From: G963667855 sp963667855
GTDB taxonomy: Bacteria; Planctomycetota; Phycisphaerae; UBA1845
DNA: 64,000 bases
Assembly: GCA_963667855.2 (NCBI GenBank)
Contig: CAXXKI010000019.1
Span: forward strand, 62,001 to 126,000
Direction: 5' to 3'
Shown here: positions 33,523-42,302 of the stretch, piece by piece
Layout: every line of letters begins with the position of its first letter
Numbering within the stretch: the stretch's first letter is position 1
The notes under the pieces: generated by a model
What the model was told of the DNA's origin: nothing
Seen by the model: only the letters and a program-made list of their open reading frames with translations
The model's database searches: none
Translations under genes and position numbers: made by a program

Positions 33523-35037
33523 ATGGCCGTAAAGCAAACCGGTATTTCCGTATTCGCTTTTTTCATTCTCTCGCTTGCTTCAATCGCTACCGTATCCGCT
33601 CAGCAGGGTCCGTATTATGGGACGCCTTTCCCCTTGCCGGGAACGCTGCAGGCACAGGACTTTGATTACGGCGGAGAGTCCGTGGCATACCACGATTGTG
33701 ATACTTCCAATAACGGCGGTCAGTACAGACCGGATGAGGGTGTGGACATCGAGTCAGGCAGCGAAGGGTCGTACGATGTAGGCTGGATGTGCGAAGGCGA
33801 ATGGATCGAATACACGGTGAGGATAGAGGACACGGCCTGCTACCATATCGAAAGCCGCGTGGCGTCGGAGAGCGAGGGCGGCTCGTTTTACCTGGAATTC
33901 AGAACACTGGAAGACGTTCCGGTAACTCAGACAGAGGAAATTACCGTACCGGTTACCGGCAACTGGCAGAACTGGTACACGGTAACCAGCGAAATCTCAA
34001 TCGAGGCAGGCACCTACATCCTCCGTTTTGTCAATTCGGGAACAGGCGAATTCAATATCGCCTGCCACCGTTTCCGCACTTACGACCCGCTGGACTACAA
34101 CGTTGACGGACAATTCAACCTCGATGACGAACTCATGTTCGCCAACTGCATTGGCGGACCGGCAGTTTCCGGCGGATCCCCTTCATGTGAAATAGACATT
34201 TACTCGCTGAAGGATTTCGACCGGGACGGGGACGTCGACCTGTACGATTTTGCCATGCTGCAGCGAGGTGCCAATGGTGTGGCATTTTTCGATCCCCAAG
34301 ACTGGCGGCTGGTATGGTCGGACGAATTCGATTATTTCGGTGCCCCGGATCCGGCCAGGTGGCGATACGAGGTCGGCTACAAAATCCGCAACGACGAGGA
34401 GCAGTATTACACCGCCGGTGACAACGCGATGGTTCGCGGCGGCAACCTGATCATCACCGCCCGCAAGGAGCAGTACCCTCTACCGGGTGGTGGATTTGCC
34501 GAATACACCTCAACGAGCATGTCGCCCACTCGAAGCTGGACGTATGGGCGGTTCGAGGTGCGGGCGATACTACCCACGGGGCAGGGAATGTGGCCCGCCA
34601 TCTGGATGCTCGGTGACCGGATCGGGCAGGTAGGCTGGCCCGCATGCGGGGAAATAGATATCATGGAAAACGTCGGGTTCGACCCCGATACGGTTCACGC
34701 CAGCGTACATACGCCCAGTTACTACCACGTACTGGGAACCCAACGAACCAACTGCTGGCAGGTATCGGCCCCGTACGACGAGTTCCACATTTACGCCATA
34801 GAATGGGATGAAGACAAGATAGATTTCTTCGTCGACCGGGTGAAGTACCTGACCTTCCGCAATGAGGGGACGGGTAACGACGCCTGGCCCTTCTGGAGCT
34901 CGCACCATCTCAAGCTGAACATCGCCGTGGGCGGATCATGGGGAGCCGCGGGCGGTCCGGTCGATGACAGCGTTTTACCGCAGAATTTCCTTATCGATTA
35001 TGTACGCGTATACCAGAAACAAACAACCGGACATTGA
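33523..35037 (+). CDS. Secreted GH16 beta-glucanase with CBM6-like and dockerin-like modules
   Basis: Modules in order: signal peptide (FFILSLASIATVSAQ), a CBM6-like carbohydrate-binding domain at about 40-190 (LQAQDFDYGG..GEWIEYTV, LRFVNSGTGEFNIACHRF), a short dockerin/EF-hand-like module at about 190-250 (LDYNVDGQFNLDDELMF, FDRDGDVDLYDFAML), and a GH16 catalytic domain to the end. The GH16 nucleophile and acid/base lie in GEIDIMENVG (Glu377, Asp379, Glu382). Most enzymes with this layout cleave beta-1,3- or mixed beta-1,3/1,4-glucans such as laminarin. The Ca-binding module sits in the middle rather than at an end, which is unusual. It appears to be a single-gene transcript. Confidence 0.88.
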   Translation: MAVKQTGISVFAFFILSLASIATVSAQQGPYYGTPFPLPGTLQAQDFDYGGESVAYHDCDTSNNGGQYRPDEGVDIESGSEGSYDVGWMCEGEWIEYTVRIEDTACYHIESRVASESEGGSFYLEFRTLEDVPVTQTEEITVPVTGNWQNWYTVTSEISIEAGTYILRFVNSGTGEFNIACHRFRTYDPLDYNVDGQFNLDDELMFANCIGGPAVSGGSPSCEIDIYSLKDFDRDGDVDLYDFAMLQRGANGVAFFDPQDWRLVWSDEFDYFGAPDPARWRYEVGYKIRNDEEQYYTAGDNAMVRGGNLIITARKEQYPLPGGGFAEYTSTSMSPTRSWTYGRFEVRAILPTGQGMWPAIWMLGDRIGQVGWPACGEIDIMENVGFDPDTVHASVHTPSYYHVLGTQRTNCWQVSAPYDEFHIYAIEWDEDKIDFFVDRVKYLTFRNEGTGNDAWPFWSSHHLKLNIAVGGSWGAAGGPVDDSVLPQNFLIDYVRVYQKQTTGH

Positions 35038-35452
35038 TATTTCCGTAATTGATCAGACAGCGGATAAACGGTTTAAGCGGGTGAATTCGTAACCAACGCA
35101 GGCAGCCCGTTTTTAAAAACCGCTCTTGAACAGCTAGGTTACCATCGCGTATCTGAAAAAAACGCCGGGTTGATTTCAGCGGTGTCATGGAAATCAAGCT
35201 GATACTTTTTTCCCGGCGCACATCCTCAAATACCGGCCCGCGCATGCCATTTTCAACGGTTTTCACGGTACTATTTATCCTAAACCAACAAATTCGTACG
35301 ATTATTGCCGCAGCAATGGAAATCAAACCGTTTACAAGCTCCAATCCTATCGCCATACTAACCACCCGCGATATTGCCCAAGCCACTATAATATGTGGTA
35401 GGGTAACGGTTATTGTCTGATCCAGTCATTGCTTGCGGGAACGTACAAAACT
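35038..35452. other. Intergenic region before sucD
   Basis: 415 bp with no gene I can support. A TATAAT at 35387-35392 may be the -10 box of the sucD promoter, but no clear -35 box is present. A 131-codon minus-strand frame overlapping the end of the GH16 gene is judged spurious. Confidence 0.4.
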
Positions 35453-36340
35453 ATGAGCATTATTGTTAATCGCGAAACCAAGGTCATATGTCAGGGTATC
35501 ACCGGTAAAGCTGGAGCGTTTCACACGGCCCAGTGCATCGAGTACGGCACGAAGTTCGTCGGTGGCACGTCACCGGGCAAAGGGGGCACGAAATCTGAAC
35601 ACGGATTACCGGTTTTTAATACGGTGGAAGAAGCGGTGGCCGCAACCGGCGCCGAGGCGACGATGATCTTCGTTCCGCCGCCGTTTGCCGCGGATGCGGC
35701 CATGGAAGCGGCCGACGCCGGTATCAAGACAATCGTCTTCATCACCGAAGGTGTCCCCGCTTTAGATATGGTCAAGGTCCGCAAGCACCTCGACGACAAA
35801 GGCGTGCAACTGATTGGTCCGAACTGCCCCGGTGTCATTTCTCCCGGGCAATGCAAGATCGGAATCATGCCGGGATATATCCACCGCCCGCCGCAGAACG
35901 GCAGCAAGAACGTGGGAATCATTTCCCGTAGTGGAACTTTGACGTACGAAGCTGTCTGGCAATGTACAACTCGAGATATTTCCCAGACAACCTGTGTCGG
36001 AATCGGCGGTGATCCGGTAAAAGGGTTGAACTTCATCGAACTGCTGACCATGTTCGAGGAAGATCCCGAAACTCATGGGATTATCATGATCGGTGAAATC
36101 GGCGGAACGGACGAGGAGTGCGCCGCGGAGTTCATCAGTAAGAATATCGAAAAGCCGGTAGTGGGATTTATCGCCGGGCAGACCGCTCCTCCGGGTAAGC
36201 GGATGGGACACGCGGGAGCGATTATCAGCGGTGGCGAAGGAACAGCGGCCAGCAAGGTTGAAGCGTTGAAGAAAGCCGGAGTCAGTGTGGCCGAATCACC
36301 AGCGATGATCGGGGAGAAGATGGCCGCCGCACTGGCATAG
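35453..36340 (+). CDS. sucD: Succinate-CoA ligase alpha subunit
   Basis: The protein has the CoA-binding Rossmann start (ITGKAGAFHTAQCIEYGT, GTSPGKGGT), IGPNCPGVISP, and the phospho-His loop with His253 in MGHAGAIISGGEGTAASK. At 295 aa it is of full length. It couples succinyl-CoA cleavage to ADP or GDP phosphorylation in the TCA cycle together with the beta subunit. The ATG at 35453 is chosen; a TTG at 35429 is in frame. No sucC gene is next to it, unlike the usual sucCD operon: the next gene is an unrelated lipoprotein. The beta subunit must be encoded elsewhere. Confidence 0.93.
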   Translation: MSIIVNRETKVICQGITGKAGAFHTAQCIEYGTKFVGGTSPGKGGTKSEHGLPVFNTVEEAVAATGAEATMIFVPPPFAADAAMEAADAGIKTIVFITEGVPALDMVKVRKHLDDKGVQLIGPNCPGVISPGQCKIGIMPGYIHRPPQNGSKNVGIISRSGTLTYEAVWQCTTRDISQTTCVGIGGDPVKGLNFIELLTMFEEDPETHGIIMIGEIGGTDEECAAEFISKNIEKPVVGFIAGQTAPPGKRMGHAGAIISGGEGTAASKVEALKKAGVSVAESPAMIGEKMAAALA

Positions 36341-36408
36341 CAGAGGTTTAATTCCATTGCCAGGAATCCCGGTACTCTAGGGGTAAAAACAGGGAGATTG
36401 CCGAAAGT

Positions 36409-37089
36409 ATGGTTACGTCCAATTCAAGATCAGTGGCCTGGTATAGCATAGTGGGGAAGTTGGTTTTTGCCCTAGCGGTCGCTTTTGTCGCGGTTGGCTG
36501 TGATGACCCGTCGCTGGCGATCAGGCAACTGCATAAAGAAGTTGACACGCTTAAAGGTGATGTGGCAAGACTCAGCCAGGAGCTGGAGGATCGGGACGCG
36601 CGGATTGCCTCTTTACGCAGGCGGATTGAAGCTGGAGATCATCTGAGCGGAATTACCCTGGCCGATTTGTTCCTGGTGGACCGGATACAACTGGTCAGTA
36701 GAAGCGGCGGCGCGGACTACGACGGCCAACCGGGCGATGACGGCGTAACCGTTTACGTTCGTCCATTGGACAAGGCGGGAGACGTAATCAAGGCGGCCGG
36801 TCAGGTAACCATTCAGCTTACTGACCTGACGGTTCCCGGCAGTCCGGTTGAGCTTGGGGTTTACGTATACGACAAGCCGGAGGTTCTCGCTCAAAAATGG
36901 TATGGCGGTATGCTTACCGACCATTACACGTTTGAATGCCCGTTCAAGCCGGAGGCCCGTTTTAATCGTGCGCGGGAGCTGAATGTTCGGGTAACCTTCC
37001 TCGACTGGCTGACGGGCGAGGAGTTCACCGCGTCAACCACGGTTGAAATCGACCGGGTGGACCCGGAAAACGCGCTGGTCCCCCAATAG
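36409..37089 (+). CDS. Putative lipoprotein with N-terminal coiled coil, 226 aa
   Basis: A lipoprotein signal (LVFALAVAFVAVGC) ends in Cys, so the mature chain is likely lipid-anchored. Residues about 40-80 form a heptad-like coiled coil (LHKEVDTLKGDVARLSQELEDRDARIASLRRRI), quoted here in part. The C-terminal 130 residues are strand-rich (GVTVYVRPLDKAGDV, VTIQLTDLTVPG, LNVRVTFLDWLTGEEF) and may form a beta sandwich. I know no function for the family. It lies 68 bp behind sucD and 114 bp before clpS, where a separate promoter is visible. Confidence 0.68.
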   Translation: MVTSNSRSVAWYSIVGKLVFALAVAFVAVGCDDPSLAIRQLHKEVDTLKGDVARLSQELEDRDARIASLRRRIEAGDHLSGITLADLFLVDRIQLVSRSGGADYDGQPGDDGVTVYVRPLDKAGDVIKAAGQVTIQLTDLTVPGSPVELGVYVYDKPEVLAQKWYGGMLTDHYTFECPFKPEARFNRARELNVRVTFLDWLTGEEFTASTTVEIDRVDPENALVPQ

Positions 37090-37132
37090 ACGCGAGGATA
37101 TCGCTATTCATTGCCATATCAGGCGGGGCTTT

Positions 37133-37162
37133 TTGACCTGAAGTCACATCTTCCGATATAAT
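37133..37162 (+). promoter_or_regulatory. Sigma-70 promoter of clpS
   Basis: TTGACC (37133-37138) and a perfect TATAAT (37157-37162) are 18 bp apart; the predicted start site lies about 35 bp before the clpS ATG. Confidence 0.65.
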
Positions 37163-37203
37163 GCAGGCGTTGTTGATGGTTAAGGAATCGGAGGAACGTG
37201 GCA

Positions 37204-37551
37204 ATGGCCCGTGAGCATGCTGACCAGTTTGAATTCGACGATGGCGACAGCTCTGCGTTTACGGAATCTCCGCAAACAGGGCTGAAGGAATCGCCCAATC
37301 CCAATAAAGTCGACTTCCTGCCTCAATACAAGGTGTTACTGCACAACGACGAGGTCAACGACGTCGAACATGTGGTGCTATCAATATTGAAGGTGACCAC
37401 GTTGTCGCTCGCGGATGCCAAGGAGAAGATGTGGGAAGCCCACTGCACAGGCGTCTCCCTGCTCCTGGTAACGCATCGAGAGCGGGCAGAGCTGTATATC
37501 GATCAGTTTCGTACCTACGGTTTAACGGTAACGATCGAGCCGGCCGACTGA
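37204..37551 (+). CDS. clpS: ATP-dependent Clp protease adaptor ClpS
   Basis: ClpS delivers N-degron substrates to the ClpAP protease. The core shows YKVLLHNDEVNDVEHVV, VTTLSLADAKEKMWEAH and GVSLLLVTHRERAELYIDQF, with Asn-Asp of the substrate-binding pocket and the His of the helix present. At 115 aa it has a longer acidic N-terminal extension (about 35 residues) than the shortest members. The ATG at 37204 is preferred over the GTG at 37198 because GGAGG (37190-37194) is then 9 bp away. It has its own promoter, and a hairpin follows at 37586-37641. No clpA gene is adjacent. Confidence 0.92.
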   Translation: MAREHADQFEFDDGDSSAFTESPQTGLKESPNPNKVDFLPQYKVLLHNDEVNDVEHVVLSILKVTTLSLADAKEKMWEAHCTGVSLLLVTHRERAELYIDQFRTYGLTVTIEPAD

Positions 37552-37585
37552 AAAAGGTATCGGGTTTAATTTTCCGCTTATACTC

Positions 37586-37641
37586 AAAAAGGTGTCAGGA
37601 TGATTTTCAGGAAACGGAAAAATCAACCTGACACTTTTTTT
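37586..37641. terminator. A/T-flanked hairpin behind clpS
   Basis: The left arm (37586-37608, core GGTGTCAGG then TGATTTTC) pairs with the right arm (37617-37641, core AATCAACCTGACAC then seven T) with a short loop and two mismatches. It looks like the RAYT-type hairpins in build and works as a terminator in form: stem plus T-run. It separates clpS from the CAAX-type protease gene. Confidence 0.7.
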
Positions 37642-37661
37642 GATTCAGGGTCCTATTAATC

Positions 37662-38426
37662 ATGAACGAGTCTGCGAATACGCCGGAGCTGACAAACGGA
37701 AACGACAATGGTAATCCAACATGGCTGGACCGGATGGTCGAGCGATCGCCGCAGTTGCCGTACATCGCCCCGTTCTTTTCGTTTCTGCTGTTAATGGCAC
37801 TCGGCAGTTTTTTCAAAGGCCCGGAACATGTCCCCTGGCTCTACGCGGTTAGGACTTTCGGAGCACTTGGCGTTTCACTGGTTTTCTGGAAGTATTGGCC
37901 TCCGCTGGGAAAAATTCATCTGCTGCCTGCGATAGTCTTCGGAATAGCGGTAGCAGCCATGTGGGTTTTCGTACACCAGTTTTTCGCGGATCAAAGCTGG
38001 TATTCCAACACACAGATTCTAGGTCGAGATGCCAAGCCCGATCAGTTCTACAACTGTTTTGAACAGCTTGGCACGGGAATAGGACTCTGGCTGTTTCTGA
38101 TCGTGCGGATCGGCGGCGCGTCGGTTGTCGTACCCATCGTGGAGGAAATTTTCTGGCGTGGTTTTGTGCTGCGGTTATTGATCGACCGTTGGCAATTCGA
38201 AAAAGTTCCCCTGGCGACCTTCACCTTCCGCTCTTTTATTATCTGTTCACTACTGTCAGCGGCCGAACACCCGATGTGGGAAGTGGGTATCCTCTGCTGG
38301 ATGATCTACAACCTGCTCTTCTACTGGAAGAAAAGCCTGATGTTCATGATCGTCATGCACGGAATAACCAACTTCGTGCTCTACACCTATGTGGTGATCT
38401 GTAAGGATTGGGTTTTCTGGTCGTAG
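37662..38426 (+). CDS. CAAX protease-related membrane protein, PEP-CTERM type
   Basis: Seven or eight hydrophobic segments carry the CPBP/CAAX-protease motifs: EEIFWRGFVLR (the Glu-Glu pair and Arg), a second motif around CSLLSAAEHPMWEVGI and a third near MVMHGITNF. The general form fits the CAAX-related proteins associated with PEP-CTERM/exosortase systems (TIGR03008 type), recognised here only by pattern. If so, it may take part in processing the PEP-CTERM proteins encoded at 25.5-28.3 kb. The ATG at 37662 is 20 bp beyond a terminator-like hairpin, and the next gene (DUF2723) starts 217 bp after its stop. Confidence 0.75.
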   Translation: MNESANTPELTNGNDNGNPTWLDRMVERSPQLPYIAPFFSFLLLMALGSFFKGPEHVPWLYAVRTFGALGVSLVFWKYWPPLGKIHLLPAIVFGIAVAAMWVFVHQFFADQSWYSNTQILGRDAKPDQFYNCFEQLGTGIGLWLFLIVRIGGASVVVPIVEEIFWRGFVLRLLIDRWQFEKVPLATFTFRSFIICSLLSAAEHPMWEVGILCWMIYNLLFYWKKSLMFMIVMHGITNFVLYTYVVICKDWVFWS

Positions 38427-38643
38427 AGCGAACAATTAATCAACGATTAAACTGCTCCCGGCAGTTTGCCTTCAACTGCCCCCGCCTGATTCCCGATACG
38501 TATTCCGACAGCCAAAGGCATGGGACCGAGTACCGTTAACGTCGTTAGAAAACAGGTGATCTGTTATTGCCACTGGAATCAAAAGCGTATTCGGTTGTAT
38601 GATGCTGACGAACAGAGAGTCAGCGAATGGAGATGCTTGAATC

Positions 38644-40203
38644 GTGAGCGAGAAGGACCAACCGAATGTTTCTTTAAGCGACAGCCCCGCAGGACGCTTT
38701 TGGCTACTATGGCTTGGCGTATTTATCGCGGGACTATTGCTATACACCTGTACAATGAACCGCGGGGTGCAGTGGCAGGACTCGGGCTGGCAGCAATGCC
38801 GCATTGTCAGCGGCCAACTCAATCACCCGTTGGGACTTGCCCTTACCCATCCGGTTCAATATTACCTCAGCCGGGCAGCAACGAAATTGTTACCAATAGA
38901 ACCGGCAATTGCCATAACAATGGTAAGCTGTATCGCCGCTTCCATCGCAATTGCCAACATCGTATTGATCGTTTTACTCTGTACGCGTAATCGCTGGGCC
39001 GCATTGATCGCCGGTTCCGGACTGATGCTTTCTCATACGTTCTGGCAACATGCCACACACACCGAGTCATATGCAATCGTAACTGCTCTCCTAACCGGGG
39101 AGTGGCTATGCTGGATAATCTATTTCGTCGGCGGCAGGCGCAGTTCGATTCTGGGTGTAGCTTTTCTCAATGGGTTAGGCGTTGCCAACCATCTTCTTGC
39201 GAGCCTGGCCACTCCAGTCAACGCAATCATGATAATTTTACTGATTCGCCGTAAAGCAATCGGTAAGAGATACGCGCTGGCTGCGCCCGCGTTATGGATA
39301 TTGGGATCGTTACCGTACTCGCTGCTGATCATTACCACGTTCCTGGATACTGGTGATTTGTCGGGAACTTTGCGTTCTGCTTTATTTGGTAATTACGCGA
39401 GCGAGGTTTTAAATACACAGAACGTATTAAAACCGGTTTTGTTCGGAATCGGGTATTGGTTATACAATTTTCCCAACCTGATATTACTACTGGCTATTGT
39501 CGGACTTTTCCGACGCACGTATATGCCGAAGATTTTTTCCCGATCACTGAAAACTCTACTGGTTATTTATCTCCTTTTTGTTCTGCGTTACTCAGTTAAA
39601 GATCAATACACGTTCTTTCTCCCGGTTTACGCTTTGACGGCTATTTTCGCTGGTTTTGGATTTGCCGGTTTCGTAGCCGAGTCAAACAGGAAGCGAATGC
39701 GAGTGTGGACTGCAGTTTGTTTAATCACAATCCTCTGGACACCGGCCTTTTATGTTCTGACGGCATCAGTTCTGGAGAAAAAACAAGCCATCTCCTCCAT
39801 GGTCGGAAACAAGCCCTATAGAAACGGATACAAGGCTTTCTTTTACCCCTGGGGCGCAGGGCAGGATCACGCCACCAAATTGAATCGGCACGCTTTTTCT
39901 CTGGCACAACCAAACGGCTTGATCCTGCTGGAACGAGGTATGATCAGGTTTGCTCTTGAATACGAGATAATACTCGGCCGCGTACCCGAAGGTGTTGAGA
40001 TAGTATTTTTCTCTATGAGAGACGAGCCGGAAGAAGTCGACAGAATTCGCGCGATCCTGGTACAATATGCTGGCGAAAATCGTCCGGTGGTACTGATACC
40101 CGAAAATCGCGATCGACCGCAAACATGCGTCCCCGAAGCGGTGTGGAAGAGAGACGGCGACCTTTACGTTCTGGAATCGCTTAAACCAACTAATACAAAC
40201 TGA
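38644..40203 (+). CDS. DUF2723 membrane glycosyltransferase-like protein, 519 aa
   Basis: About ten membrane segments and the N-terminal DUF2723 signature, RGVQWQDSGWQQCRIVSG..HPLGLALTHPVQYYLS, resemble GT-C type glycosyltransferases (related to protein O-mannosyltransferases). The usual start of the family, here MNRGVQWQDSGW with the catalytic-type acidic residue, is kept. The last 100 residues are soluble and presumably external. GTG at 38644 is the start, with a GGAG-like site about 11 bp upstream. Acceptor and sugar are unknown. It is a single gene; the next gene is convergent. Confidence 0.78.
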   Translation: MSEKDQPNVSLSDSPAGRFWLLWLGVFIAGLLLYTCTMNRGVQWQDSGWQQCRIVSGQLNHPLGLALTHPVQYYLSRAATKLLPIEPAIAITMVSCIAASIAIANIVLIVLLCTRNRWAALIAGSGLMLSHTFWQHATHTESYAIVTALLTGEWLCWIIYFVGGRRSSILGVAFLNGLGVANHLLASLATPVNAIMIILLIRRKAIGKRYALAAPALWILGSLPYSLLIITTFLDTGDLSGTLRSALFGNYASEVLNTQNVLKPVLFGIGYWLYNFPNLILLLAIVGLFRRTYMPKIFSRSLKTLLVIYLLFVLRYSVKDQYTFFLPVYALTAIFAGFGFAGFVAESNRKRMRVWTAVCLITILWTPAFYVLTASVLEKKQAISSMVGNKPYRNGYKAFFYPWGAGQDHATKLNRHAFSLAQPNGLILLERGMIRFALEYEIILGRVPEGVEIVFFSMRDEPEEVDRIRAILVQYAGENRPVVLIPENRDRPQTCVPEAVWKRDGDLYVLESLKPTNTN

Positions 40204-40298
40204 CGGAAAAGCTGAAGAGAATAAAATCAATTTCGCAACGGCAAACCTCCTGCACTAACAGCTGCCGCACGAGCTGGAACACGACTGCTTTCTGCAAA

Positions 40299-41390
40299 TC
40301 AGCGAACTACATAACCTCTACGATAGAAATCGTAATCCTGGTATCCCACTCCCGGCACGGCCACTGTCGCCCCTTTGGGATACCAGTAGTCAATTTTATG
40401 CGACTGGACCAGGGAAAGATGCTGGACGTGCCCATCAAAAAACAGGGCGGAGAGCCCCTTGTTATGCCGGTAGCTGAGAGGAATGTTTTTCCCGTAACTG
40501 GGACTTTTGTGGCCATAGGCAGTCGAGCCCATCCACCAGGCCCCCGAACTGGTAAACGAGCCGAAGTTGCTCGGATTGTAATGGTGATCGAAATCAAGAA
40601 ATTCCTCAGAACGCATGTACCGGGTCCCGTCGGCGACCGCGATCTTCTCCGCCGGCGTCCCCACCTGCCCTAGCTTACTCTTGTATCTTTTTATGGATAT
40701 TTCCCAACCGTCACCATAAGCAGAGGTCTTCGGTGACCGCTTGACGTAAAACCGTTTGGTGATCGAACTGCTGCCCGGCTTACGATAAACACCTATATAC
40801 TCCTCAGGTTCATCGTACCCCCAGTACTGGAAGTGCGCAGGCATGAGATAACTTATACCATTATACGCGCCGTTACACTCTATCTCTTCTTCGAAAATCG
40901 GATCATCAAGTGACGGCACGTGACTGGAAGGCCTGTCCGGATAGGCGATTGCCTTAAAATTAACCATCGGGCAGCGATATTCATCAAGCAGAAAACGAAA
41001 CCTTTTGGCCCGGTTATCCGGCAGGGACGTAGTCTTATTAATAATCGGAGATATCCAATCGTAAGTCTGCACCGGCAGGTAACAGCGACTGGGAGCCAGC
41101 AGATCGCCGGTATAGAAAATACTCGTACCCGCCTGCCAGATACCGAGCCCCGTGGTATTCCGACCAGGAATCCATTCATCCTCTTCTACAGCATAAGCAG
41201 AAAGCCCCAGCCCCAAACCCCTCTCTATGGCAGCACAACAAACCGCACGGGCCCGGTAGCGGGCTTTCTTGAAAACCGGGAGCAGAATACAAATTAAAAT
41301 GGCAATAATGGAAATAACTACCAATATCTCTGCCAGAGTAAACCCAATACGGCGATTAGTCGTTTTCGAAACGAAGGCTGTTTTCAACAT
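40299..41390 (-). CDS. Pseudopilin-like protein, H-X9-DG type, 363 aa
   Basis: The N-terminus has a prepilin signal, NRRIGFTLAEILVVISIIAILICILLP, quoted in part (cleavage after the Gly). The C-terminus has the block SYRHNKGLSALFFDGHVQHL, the His-to-Asp-Gly signature. The middle holds Trp- and Tyr-rich strands (YDWISPI, FQYWGYDEPEEYIG, GWEISIKRYKSK). It would be exported and processed like the protein at 30000-30839 but is longer by about 80 residues. It follows a small gene whose stop lies 6 bp upstream of this ATG, so the two are one operon. Confidence 0.83.
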   Translation of the reverse strand: MLKTAFVSKTTNRRIGFTLAEILVVISIIAILICILLPVFKKARYRARAVCCAAIERGLGLGLSAYAVEEDEWIPGRNTTGLGIWQAGTSIFYTGDLLAPSRCYLPVQTYDWISPIINKTTSLPDNRAKRFRFLLDEYRCPMVNFKAIAYPDRPSSHVPSLDDPIFEEEIECNGAYNGISYLMPAHFQYWGYDEPEEYIGVYRKPGSSSITKRFYVKRSPKTSAYGDGWEISIKRYKSKLGQVGTPAEKIAVADGTRYMRSEEFLDFDHHYNPSNFGSFTSSGAWWMGSTAYGHKSPSYGKNIPLSYRHNKGLSALFFDGHVQHLSLVQSHKIDYWYPKGATVAVPGVGYQDYDFYRRGYVVR

Positions 41391-41396
41391 TATCTT

Positions 41397-41732
41397 TCAA
41401 TCCCTGGAATCGAATTCAAAAGTTTCAAGATCAACAACCACGTTACAATCTTTAAGCCGAGTGTTCAGTAGAGAGCGACAACATGGAACAATCGTGCAAA
41501 CACTGCCTTCATCGCAAGCAAAAGGAACGAGAGTACGCAAACCGGACTTGGGGTTTTTTGCAGGAATCATACCAACTTCATCGTGATCGAATCGGAAACG
41601 ATCACCGGTAGCAACGCACACCAGCCCCATGGTTACCCGCGAGGAATCGGCCCACAATGTCCGGGCAACGACAAGACCGGCAATAATGCACAACACCAAA
41701 ACAACGATACGGTTTCCTGCTAAACGAAACAT
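41397..41732 (-). CDS. Small membrane-anchored partner of a pseudopilin, 111 aa
   Basis: A single N-terminal hydrophobic segment (IVVLVLCIIAGLVVARTLW) suggests an inner-membrane anchor or signal. The short body has VCVATGDRFRFDHDEVGMIPAKNPKSGLRTLVPF, a pattern I associate with small planctomycete proteins near pseudopilin genes, with no known function. Two Cys pairs (CDEG..C, CC) are present. The ATG at 41732 (AGGTG about 8 bp upstream) is preferred over an in-frame ATG at 41801. It is the first gene of a two-gene operon with the pseudopilin at 40299-41390. Confidence 0.62.
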   Translation of the reverse strand: MFRLAGNRIVVLVLCIIAGLVVARTLWADSSRVTMGLVCVATGDRFRFDHDEVGMIPAKNPKSGLRTLVPFACDEGSVCTIVPCCRSLLNTRLKDCNVVVDLETFEFDSRD

Positions 41733-42302
41733 TGGAAAAACACCTATAGAACTCTTTTTCAAACCGACACAGGGAAATGCACCAAACAAACAGCCGATCA
41801 CCTAATTGCGACATCATTGTTACGCGATCAAGGAAAATTTCAAGTGCATTCGCATGCAAACGTTATTCGATCAACAATTCAAATAGGGAATAAACGCCAA
41901 CACGCCACAACTCCTCCTAACTTGAAAGCTGGAGCACTACTGGGAAAACTCAAGAACTTCGGAGCCCTGGGGCAACAAGGAATTCCTGGCAGAACACACA
42001 CCAAAGGCACTCCAGGAAAACAACGCGGGTTGTCATGGAGAATTTCATGATGGCCAGTAGCTGAGAAACTGCCTGGCTTTTAGAACCGGGAGTATTAAGG
42101 AAAAATGGACAACTCAACTCATACGATTATCCGGAAATGGATACCGCAATTTCTGTCAGGATATCGCCATAAGCATAAAAAACGCCTAAATAGACAAACT
42201 GCGATGAAACTCCAACAGGAACCATTTACAATTAAACGATAAACAGCGAGAATCTAGTCGACGGTCAGGTGACCAGACGATGAACTCTGTGGGGGATGAA
42301 CC
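41733..42302. other. Divergent intergenic region, pilin operon and proC
   Basis: 570 bp between two divergently transcribed units. I see no gene, strong hairpin or convincing promoter. GGGGG just before 42303 is the ribosome-binding site of proC. Confidence 0.4.

Noticed and set aside
34991..35386. 131-codon minus-strand frame over the end of the GH16 gene
   Set aside because: Overlaps a well-supported gene and shows no domain or start context.
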